Assembly: GCA_022425185.1 (NCBI GenBank)
Contig: JAKMFY010000109.1
Span: forward strand, 1 to 11,896
Reading direction: 5' to 3'
Source: Candidatus Poseidoniaceae archaeon
GTDB lineage: Archaea; Thermoplasmatota; Poseidoniia; Poseidoniales; Poseidoniaceae
Length of the DNA: 11,896 nucleotides
In this document: positions 1 through 5,513 of the stretch, piece by piece
Layout of the letters: every line of letters begins with the position of its first letter
Position numbering within the stretch: the stretch's first letter is position 1
Made by a program: the position numbers and the translations under genes
Notes under the pieces: model-generated
Databases searched by the model: none
What the model saw: only the letters and a program-made list of their open reading frames with translations
Told to the model about the DNA's origin: nothing

Positions 1-110
1 CCATTGAGAACATAGCATTCAGTGATTTTAGAATCGTATGGGTTTTTTGCGGACCAGTTGCTCATGAACTCACCAATCGCTTCGCGACGTTTTTCCCAAA
101 TGTGGCGCAC
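1..110 (-). CDS. Possible partial hypothetical protein, N-terminal end, running off the left edge
   Basis: This minus-strand frame stays open from a GTG at 110 to base 1, giving about 36 residues with a plausible make-up (HIWEKRREAIGEFMSNW followed by an NPYDSK segment). Three stop codons lie directly upstream of the GTG, so translation cannot begin earlier in this frame. An in-frame ATG at 65 is an alternative start; it has GGTGAG just upstream, which could serve as a ribosome binding site. If real, the gene diverges from the metallo-beta-lactamase gene across a gap of about 70 bases that would hold both promoters. No family is recognised. The call rests only on an open frame and residue composition over a very short stretch, and a plus-strand frame across the same bases is also open, so confidence is low. 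Confidence 0.33.
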   Translation of the reverse strand, partial: MRHIWEKRREAIGEFMSNWSAKNPYDSKITECYVLN

Positions 111-181
111 TTATCATCATTCTCTTATGACCATAGCCCCCGTACATAGGATTCAAAGAGTTGATTCTCAGAGGACAAACC

Positions 182-976
182 ATGACCCACGAAGTAAGGT
201 TGTTAGGAACTGGTAATGCTTTCCTGCCAAAACAACGACTTCATTCCTTCATGATTCTCGATGGAATCCATATCGTTGATGCTCCACCAACTGCTCTTGC
301 TAGCCTAAGAATTGCGGGCATCTCTCCTGCCGAAATCGAAACTATTTTTGTCACACATCTCCACGGAGATCACGTTTTTGGATTACCATTTTTACTCCTT
401 GAAAGAAAATACATCTCCGATAGAGAACGTCTGAAACCCCTCACAGTTGTTGGGGCAAAAGGTGTCAGAGACCGTTTTCAGACACTTTGTCAACTGGCGT
501 TTCCAGGGAGCTTGGATGATGCCTTAGATTCAATAGAATTCATCGAAAGTGATCATGGAACAACAAACGATAACTGGAATTGGGAGCGTTTCGAAGTCCA
601 TCATGATGATGCTGTCGACCCTCACGGATATCGATTTGAACATACGGACGGAGCTTCAATTGTTCATTCAGGAGACTCCGGTCCATGCGATAATCTGGAA
701 AATGCAATTTCCCGTTCACAAATTGCAGTTGTAGAGATGGGATTTCCTCAGTGGGTTCCATCCGATCATCATCACAAACCGAATGATATTCAATCGCTCT
801 CTGAGAGAAACCCAGATACTCAATTACTCATAACACACACCTTCATCGATTCAGAAAAATCGAGCGGAGAACCAATTTTAACAAATGAGTTCCCAATCCA
901 TCCAGAAAATGTTCACCATCTCGAAGATGGAGATGCATGGATTTACGAAAAGTCGGTTTGGAATCCAGAAAATTGA
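182..976 (+). CDS. Metallo-beta-lactamase fold hydrolase, RNase Z-like
   Basis: A 264-residue protein of the metallo-beta-lactamase superfamily. The metal-binding signature HLHGDH is at residues 59-64. Further likely ligands are His140/141, Asp165 in the SGDSG segment, and His219 in LLITHTF. The order of motifs and the GYRFE strand after the second histidine resemble ribonuclease Z and related tRNA 3'-processing or phosphodiesterase enzymes, but the protein is shorter than typical RNase Z (about 300 residues) and no clear exosite arm is visible. The substrate is therefore open: tRNA 3' trailer cleavage is one option, a small phosphodiester another. The ATG at 182 is chosen because AGAGGA lies 6 bases upstream; a TTG at 161 would add only seven residues. 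There is no signal peptide, so it is probably cytoplasmic. The next gene starts about 195 bases downstream and appears to have its own promoter. Confidence 0.85.
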   Translation: MTHEVRLLGTGNAFLPKQRLHSFMILDGIHIVDAPPTALASLRIAGISPAEIETIFVTHLHGDHVFGLPFLLLERKYISDRERLKPLTVVGAKGVRDRFQTLCQLAFPGSLDDALDSIEFIESDHGTTNDNWNWERFEVHHDDAVDPHGYRFEHTDGASIVHSGDSGPCDNLENAISRSQIAVVEMGFPQWVPSDHHHKPNDIQSLSERNPDTQLLITHTFIDSEKSSGEPILTNEFPIHPENVHHLEDGDAWIYEKSVWNPEN

Positions 977-1150
977 TGTGATATTTTTGTCCGTTTAAGT
1001 ACCCATGTCGAGCCGTATATCATTTCTAAATAATTCTGTTTTTACAATCGAAATTGATTCCTCCAAACAATTCCTACGGACATCCTTATGAGGGGGGCTC
1101 GGACTCGGGGAAACTATCCCGGTGCATGTTCAACCAGCCATCGCAAAGGG

Positions 1151-1158
1151 GTATATAA
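1151..1158 (+). promoter_or_regulatory. TATA-box-like sequence upstream of orc1/cdc6
   Basis: GTATATAA is the best archaeal TATA match in this gap. A start site 25-28 bases downstream would fall near 1180, just inside the chosen coding region that begins at 1172 and beyond its ribosome binding site. Either transcription starts unusually close, or this is a chance match and an upstream AT-rich site (for example around 1013-1032) drives the gene. Confidence 0.3.
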
Positions 1159-1159
1159 T

Positions 1160-1164
1160 GGAGG
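1160..1164 (+). promoter_or_regulatory. Ribosome binding site that decides the orc1/cdc6 start
   Basis: GGAGG ends 7 bases before the GTG at 1172. This favours the GTG over the ATG at 1088, which would add 28 residues not expected in the family. Confidence 0.65.
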
Positions 1165-1171
1165 CAAAATT

Positions 1172-2413
1172 GTGAAGGAAAACATCTTTGACACTTTGCT
1201 CTCCAAGCCGAGTTTATTTCTTAACAAAGAGATTCTTCACCACAGCCATCGACCAACTGTTATGCCTCATCGTGAGAAGGAAATCGAACGTATTGCATTC
1301 AACCTTGTCGAAGCCTTGAACGGACAGATACCATCGAACATGATTCTTTACGGAGTTACTGGCGCTGGGAAAACTGCAGTCACTCTCCATGTTACAAAAC
1401 TCTTGAAAGAAAAAGGAGAACAGATGAGAAGAGATATCACTCCTGTTATGGTTAATTGCAGACAAATTGACACTCAATATAGAGTTCTTTCAAATATTGG
1501 AAATTCACTTCTCGAAGATCACGAGATCGATGAAATACCATTCACTGGTTGGCCAACAGATCGTGTGTTCAAAGAACTCATCAAGAGAATGGATGCTCGA
1601 AAGGGCGTCTTTGTCATCGTATTGGATGAGATTGACCATCTCGTACGAAAAGCAGGAGATGACCTTCTATACAACCTAACAAATATCAATTCATTCCTCA
1701 AAGATTCACGCGCATGCGTCATTGGAATATCCAATGATTTGAAATTTACAGAATTCCTTGATCCACGTGTTCGTTCTCGTCTTGGCCAACAGGATTTATT
1801 GTTCGCTCCTTATGATGCCGAACAACTCAAAGATATCCTTCGAAAAAGGGCAAGTGTTTCAATCGCACCTGATGTTGTATCAGAAGGTGTTATTGCGCTC
1901 TGTTCTGCCTTTGCAGCACAAGAGCATGGAGATGCTCGATGTGCATTGGACTTGTTGAGAGTGTCCACAGAAAAAGCAGAACAACTTGGAGATAAGAAAG
2001 TTGAACAGCATCACGTCCGTATGGCTCAGCATCAAATTGAAGCAGACCAAATTGAACCAGTTATCGCTGCGCTACCAACGCAACAAAAGCTGGTTCTCGC
2101 TTCTGTACTCATCAACGAAAGAAATGGGCTAAAAAATATACAGACAGGTCAATTGTACGACGTTTATGACCAAGCATGTTCCTATCTCAACATACCATCA
2201 CTCACCCAAAGAAGAATTTCGGGGATTATTGCGAATTTGGATATGCTTGGATTGATTACTGCGAGAACAATCAGCCGGGGACGATATGGCCGCTCTAAAG
2301 AAATCAATTCATGCATTCCACAGAACGTTGAAACACAACTGATTCTAACAAATGCTGATGAAAATATGGCCACCGTTTTCAACAACCGCTATCGACAACA
2401 ACGTCCGCTCTGA
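1172..2413 (+). CDS. cdc6: Orc1/Cdc6 family replication initiator (AAA+ ATPase)
   Basis: A 413-residue archaeal Orc1/Cdc6 protein, expected to bind origin DNA and load the MCM helicase. Family landmarks appear in order: the MPHRE segment near residue 31, Walker A GVTGAGKT at 61-68, Walker B VIVLDEID at 149-155, sensor 1 GISND with Asn at 188, an arginine-rich DPRVRSR segment at about 197-203 that may supply the arginine finger, sensor 2 GDAR with Arg256, and a C-terminal winged helix at about 302-377 ending in the basic wing SRGRYGRSKE. The length matches the family. The GTG start is supported by GGAGG 7 bases upstream and by the family's usual N-terminus; the ATG at 1088 would add a poorly conserved, basic extension encoded by the G-rich upstream element. 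The gene reads away from that element. Both ATPase motifs are intact, so an active initiator is expected. Confidence 0.93.
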   Translation: MKENIFDTLLSKPSLFLNKEILHHSHRPTVMPHREKEIERIAFNLVEALNGQIPSNMILYGVTGAGKTAVTLHVTKLLKEKGEQMRRDITPVMVNCRQIDTQYRVLSNIGNSLLEDHEIDEIPFTGWPTDRVFKELIKRMDARKGVFVIVLDEIDHLVRKAGDDLLYNLTNINSFLKDSRACVIGISNDLKFTEFLDPRVRSRLGQQDLLFAPYDAEQLKDILRKRASVSIAPDVVSEGVIALCSAFAAQEHGDARCALDLLRVSTEKAEQLGDKKVEQHHVRMAQHQIEADQIEPVIAALPTQQKLVLASVLINERNGLKNIQTGQLYDVYDQACSYLNIPSLTQRRISGIIANLDMLGLITARTISRGRYGRSKEINSCIPQNVETQLILTNADENMATVFNNRYRQQRPL

Positions 2414-2422
2414 TTCGTTGTG

Positions 2423-2430
2423 CTTATATG
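2423..2430 (+). promoter_or_regulatory. TATA-like box placed for a leaderless transcript
   Basis: CTTATATG lies about 25-28 bases before the ATG at 2452, the spacing expected between an archaeal TATA box and the transcription start. The membrane protein mRNA could therefore start at or next to its start codon. The GGTGG at 2440-2444 would then be non-functional. Co-transcription with cdc6 (38-base gap) is the alternative. Confidence 0.35.
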
Positions 2431-2451
2431 GATGAGGCAGGTGGCGAAATC

Positions 2452-3018
2452 ATGAGCAGTGAAGAGAAGACAGAAGAAAAAGGTTTTTTGGACCTTATTT
2501 CAAATCCTTCAATGGGCCTTTCAAAGTGGTATATCGCCATTGGAACATGGGGATTGGTTCTAGCAGTGCTCAATCTCATTGGTGAAATTCATCCATCATA
2601 CAGAGTATCATGGGGAGGCCTTCTCACCTTCGAATTATTTGCTGACGCATTTGGTGACAAAGATACAGCAGCAGCATTCGTCGCAGGCGATGCTGTTTTC
2701 ATGGCCGCTTGCGCCCTACTTGTTGGACTGGGATTAAAGTCGATCAATGAATCGACCGAAGGTGGCGTTGCAAGTTTCTTCCAATCCATGGTCATCAACG
2801 ATACATGGCCTGCACTTGTTGGAGGTGAAGGTGGAATGATGCGAGCAATTGGAGCATGGTGTCTTCTTCTCGGATTTGGATTTTATATCGGATTCAGTTA
2901 CATGAACCAAACATGGATTGACCTCGGCGTATATTCAGTTTCAATTACACTCATAGCCTTTGGTTTTGCTCTTAATTCTGCAAGTCGAGCCCCACCTGGC
3001 GACGAGACAGTCATGTGA
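2452..3018 (+). CDS. Small integral membrane protein with four predicted helices, function unknown
   Basis: A 188-residue protein not assigned to a family. The N-terminal 20 residues are charged and hydrophilic (Glu/Lys-rich). Four hydrophobic segments follow at about 26-46, 77-97, 131-151 and 157-177, so both ends are probably on the same side. The loops are rich in Gly, Asp and Glu, and the third helix region follows a GGEGG turn. No catalytic motif, heme-binding pair or transporter signature is visible. The ATG at 2452 is preferred: it has GGTGG 7 bases upstream and a TATA-like box at the right distance for leaderless transcription. An ATG at 2428 would add eight residues. It follows cdc6 by 38 bases on the same strand and ends 4 bases from the convergent glycosyltransferase gene. 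A link to replication is not implied by the sequence. Confidence 0.82.
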   Translation: MSSEEKTEEKGFLDLISNPSMGLSKWYIAIGTWGLVLAVLNLIGEIHPSYRVSWGGLLTFELFADAFGDKDTAAAFVAGDAVFMAACALLVGLGLKSINESTEGGVASFFQSMVINDTWPALVGGEGGMMRAIGAWCLLLGFGFYIGFSYMNQTWIDLGVYSVSITLIAFGFALNSASRAPPGDETVM

Positions 3019-3022
3019 TCAT

Positions 3023-4129
3023 TCAACTGAATAATCGCTTGTGACCATTTTTTGACATTAAAGCATCGAGAGCGCCTAAAGCAAGGCCTTGCCAGAGTGC
3101 AATAGACCATCTTAGAATTAAAATACGAACGGAGATGGATAGGAACAGATGATTCCTTTTTCCATCTTTTTTCAGACTCCTTGTTATGACACCGAGCGGG
3201 CCTCTCCAAAAGAGAAGTTCAATCAACACGCCGAGCATCATCCCACCAAATGCTAGATTTGTCTGCCACATTGAAAAAGGATCATCACCAAGCGGTAATG
3301 CCATTATGATTGGAATAAAAGATAACAACATCAGCAAGACAATCGGTAGAATTGAGAATGCTATGCTTGCACTTCCAATGAAATCAAAGCCTGGGCCATT
3401 TCTTTGGCGTGCTGGAAAATGGCGAACAATTCGAACGTGAGCACGTGCATCTCTCCTTCGTTTGTGAAGGAAACGTCGTATACCAATTTCTGGAACATGT
3501 GATACTAAGGCATCAGGCGCGTGTATGATTGTGCCTCCCTTAGAAAGAAGACGAAGACTCAGTTCCATATCTTCAGCATGATACCAAGATGGATCAAAAC
3601 CCCCGACTTTGAGTAAAGCTTCACGGAGAAACATTGAGCAAGGTCCATTTGCAAGCGAGGTTCTTCTTGGCCTGTTTCGATATTTTGAAGCAATTTCAAC
3701 AGCCCTGAATCTACTTACAACATCATCATGTGCTTGAAATACGGTCCTTCCAGTTACTGCCGCAATGGATTCGTTTTCAATTGGCTTACAGGCGAGCAGC
3801 ATTTGCTCTATCCAGTCTGGTTCTGGCCGCACATCGATATCAGTAATTGCAATCCATGTCCCTGTGGATTGCTCAACAGCAGCCATACGACCAGCTGATA
3901 AGCCAAGTGAGTCTTGGTGGATGATGTGAATTGGAACATCGGCATCTGAATGTTTGTCATGCCATGTGTCGAGTTTTGATTTCGTATCATCTGACGAACC
4001 ATCATTGACTGCAATAATTTCCAACGGGCGATGAGTTTGTTGAAGAATTGAATTGAGACAATCATCGACCCAATGCCCACCGTCTCTGACGCATACAGTC
4101 ACACTTACCAACGGACTTTCTGACATCAT
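3023..4129 (-). CDS. Glycosyltransferase family 2, membrane-anchored
   Basis: A 368-residue family 2 glycosyltransferase with a GT-A fold, expected to move a sugar from a nucleotide-sugar or lipid-phosphate-sugar donor to a cell-surface or lipid acceptor. The N-terminal Rossmann-like part runs from VSVTVCVRDGG (8-18) through the VNDGSSDDT motif (41-49). The metal-binding DXD is DID at 97-99. The likely catalytic-base motif is ED at 186-187 within HAEDMELSLRLL, and a basic cluster RRFLHKRRRDAR at 218-229 may contact the donor. Two C-terminal hydrophobic stretches (about 253-280 and 292-309) plus a third weaker one (about 328-354) should anchor it, with the catalytic domain in the cytoplasm. 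Its ATG overlaps the stop codon of the CoA fusion gene (ATGA), which suggests co-transcription and translational coupling. Donor and acceptor cannot be read from the sequence. Confidence 0.9.
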   Translation of the reverse strand: MMSESPLVSVTVCVRDGGHWVDDCLNSILQQTHRPLEIIAVNDGSSDDTKSKLDTWHDKHSDADVPIHIIHQDSLGLSAGRMAAVEQSTGTWIAITDIDVRPEPDWIEQMLLACKPIENESIAAVTGRTVFQAHDDVVSRFRAVEIASKYRNRPRRTSLANGPCSMFLREALLKVGGFDPSWYHAEDMELSLRLLSKGGTIIHAPDALVSHVPEIGIRRFLHKRRRDARAHVRIVRHFPARQRNGPGFDFIGSASIAFSILPIVLLMLLSFIPIIMALPLGDDPFSMWQTNLAFGGMMLGVLIELLFWRGPLGVITRSLKKDGKRNHLFLSISVRILILRWSIALWQGLALGALDALMSKNGHKRLFS

Positions 4130-5145
4130 TCGACCTCAAACATGATCAATAAATTCCGACTACGGTGTTTTGCCTCAATATCAAGAACACGCATGACAAC
4201 ACCTTTCCGCGGTTGTCCATAAACGATAATCGTTCCAAGTGGAGCTGTTGCCAGAATATACATTGGTGCTAAATCTTCTTCTCCATCGACTTCAATTAAA
4301 ACAGGCTCATCCTGAATCAAAGACCACTGAATAACATCGAGAAGGTCGGGTGTAAGGACACTTGGTGGGTTTTTGACAGTACGCCTAAGAGAATACTGGT
4401 TTGAATTTACTTTGAGTTCATCCTCAAGTTCTGTTCGTTTGGTTTGACCATCAATGAATGCAATATCTGGTTGAATTCCCATATCCATGAGCCCTTTTAC
4501 AGTGACATCACCTACTGCAATCAAAGCGCCATGGTTTGATGGAAGTGATTCAAGCATCGCTGAAAGAGCAACTTCTGGAGCGTCTTCAGGACCTTCGAAC
4601 AATTCCCCCATCGGTGTTTTGAACTCATCATCCAATACCGCAGGCATCCTCAATGTCTTTCCATTAAGGGACGGTGGAATCCAAGGATGGCCTTCAGTAT
4701 CCACAAGTCCGTTTCGTATTCGACTTGAAGATAGAATCCCCCCAAGTTCATCCATCATGTGAGGAGCTTCGATGATATGAAGCGAGGCAAGTCCATTTTC
4801 CATACGTTCATTGTTTATGTGATGGCATCGAGAAATTGTTTCTGCAGTTGCAACAATGCTGTCGGCTTGTTCATGCAACGGCGCTGGACCGGGGGGATTT
4901 TCCAAAACAAATACTTCATGTCGTTTCGGAGCGTTCACTGAAAGCCATGAAAGAACACCTTCCATGCGATCATCAAGAGATTCAATCCATCCTCCTTTTG
5001 CTTGAGCCATAGCATCGTTGGTAACATGTACTTCAATGAAATCTGCTTGACGTAGAGCAGTCTGAATCAATAATTGATGACCTGAATGAAAACGATCGAA
5101 CGTTCCACCGATGAGGCAGCGCCTGTAGTGACGTTCCTCTTCCAT
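4126..5145 (-). CDS. coaD: Fused phosphopantetheine adenylyltransferase and GTP-dependent dephospho-CoA kinase
   Basis: A 339-residue fusion predicted to carry out the last two steps of CoA synthesis. The N-terminal half is an archaeal phosphopantetheine adenylyltransferase of the nucleotidyltransferase superfamily: GGTFDRFHSGH at residues 13-23 holds the HxGH site, and SSSRIRNG at about 139-146 matches the ISSTxIR motif. The C-terminal half, from about residue 165, matches DUF359, characterised in Thermococcus as GTP-dependent dephospho-CoA kinase. Its signatures are GDVTVKGLMDMG with PDIAFIDGQTKR (about 212-237), and VDGEEDL followed by the P-x-G-x-x-x-x-YGQP segment (about 286-312). This kinase is unrelated to bacterial CoaE. 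The ATG at 5145 leaves a family-like 12 residues before GGTFD; a GTG at 5163 would add six. No clear ribosome binding site precedes either. The stop overlaps the next gene's start (ATGA). Confidence 0.92.
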   Translation of the reverse strand: MEEERHYRRCLIGGTFDRFHSGHQLLIQTALRQADFIEVHVTNDAMAQAKGGWIESLDDRMEGVLSWLSVNAPKRHEVFVLENPPGPAPLHEQADSIVATAETISRCHHINNERMENGLASLHIIEAPHMMDELGGILSSSRIRNGLVDTEGHPWIPPSLNGKTLRMPAVLDDEFKTPMGELFEGPEDAPEVALSAMLESLPSNHGALIAVGDVTVKGLMDMGIQPDIAFIDGQTKRTELEDELKVNSNQYSLRRTVKNPPSVLTPDLLDVIQWSLIQDEPVLIEVDGEEDLAPMYILATAPLGTIIVYGQPRKGVVMRVLDIEAKHRSRNLLIMFEVE

Positions 5146-5204
5146 ATGTATTGGTGGAGCCACACGGCATTTGATGACATCGCTTGTTGAAAGGTAAAAA
5201 GTGA

Positions 5205-5410
5205 GAAATCAGCTGTGCCCCGACGCCTAACGGCCTTGTTCATAGTTTCCTCGAAGGCCTGACCCTCGGCATCAGGGCGTGCTGTAGGGCCGGTTGGTTG
5301 TCTCGATATCATCCAGTAGTCCATCGAGGACCCATAGTCGGCCCGGGTTTCCGCTTTTGCACCGGAAGTCATTCCCCGAAGGGTCATTCCAGTCTTCGAT
5401 AGCGGACCGT
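5205..5410 (-). ncRNA. Candidate structured RNA, unassigned
   Basis: This stretch upstream of the CoA fusion is clearly richer in G and C than its surroundings and can form nested helices when read on the minus strand. Visible are a C(UUCG)G-capped hairpin (5374-5383) and a GGGCCG/CGGCCC helix (5287-5292 with 5339-5344) enclosing CTCGAT/ATCGAG (5302-5307 with 5323-5328). There is also a possible three-way junction: ACGCC/GGCGT (5223-5227 with 5276-5280) enclosing CTGA/TCAG (5259-5262 with 5272-5275) and an overlapping GGCCTT/AAGGCC (5232-5237 with 5254-5259). A T-run at about 5195-5199 follows on the minus strand. The minus-strand segment GAACAAGGCCGTTAGG resembles RNase P conserved region IV and GTGCAAAAGCGGAAACC resembles region II, but regions I and V are not found. 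A minus-strand ORF (5387 to 5067) also crosses it. Boundaries are approximate. Confidence 0.33.
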
Positions 5411-5489
5411 ATCATTGGTATCAGAAATCATTGCAATTTTCACAGTAGCTCAGTCTGATGTTGCACGTACGGCAAGCAACCCTCAAACC

Positions 5490-5513
5490 AAACCGATATG
5501 AAGCCATCGGTTT
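5490..5513 (-). terminator. Perfect inverted repeat at the stop codon of the 841-residue gene
   Basis: Arms AAACCGAT and ATCGGTTT (8 bases each, perfect) flank an 8-base loop. On the minus strand the hairpin begins within the TAA stop of the upstream gene. A second weaker repeat, GTTGC/GCAAC, lies just beyond at 5460-5480. There is no clean U-run after either, so this may protect or punctuate the mRNA end rather than terminate transcription alone. Confidence 0.45.

Larger units (their letters stand above)
977..1171. other. Intergenic region upstream of orc1/cdc6: AT-rich then G-rich; possible origin element
   Basis: The left half (977-1080) is AT-rich. It is followed by a run of six G at 1092-1097 and a strong hairpin at 1105-1122: TCGGGG and TCCCGG arms, including two G-U pairs, around AAACTA. 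The sequence GGGGAAAC at 1107-1114 recalls part of the origin recognition boxes bound by archaeal Orc1/Cdc6, which combine a G-string with a TTCCA/TGGAAAC dyad. Only one partial copy is seen, with no convincing dyad and no repeated copies. Archaeal origins are commonly next to orc1/cdc6, so the location fits, but this is a candidate only. The hairpin could equally sit in a leader RNA. Confidence 0.3.

Noticed and set aside
22..216. 64-residue plus-strand ORF at the left edge
   Set aside because: It overlaps the start of the metallo-beta-lactamase gene in another frame, and the opposite strand reads more like protein.
1091..1140. tRNA-like fragment (hairpin followed by GTTCAACC)
   Set aside because: No acceptor stem or T-arm pairing can be formed around the GTTCAA sequence.
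1088..1171. Extended N-terminus of Orc1/Cdc6 from the ATG at 1088
   Set aside because: The 28 extra residues come from the G-rich element, do not look like the family's N-terminus, and a GTG with a well-placed GGAGG begins the conserved part.
5067..5387. 106-residue minus-strand ORF overlapping the start of the CoA fusion
   Set aside because: Its last 26 or so codons lie inside the CoA gene in another frame and no family is recognised. Kept only as the alternative explanation of the GC-rich segment.
5205..5410. RNase P RNA or SRP RNA
   Set aside because: Short stretches resemble RNase P regions II and IV, but region I (GGAGGAAAGUC-like) and region V (ACAGAAnnCGGCUUA-like) are not found. The SRP motif GGAAGG-AGCAGC is absent on both strands.
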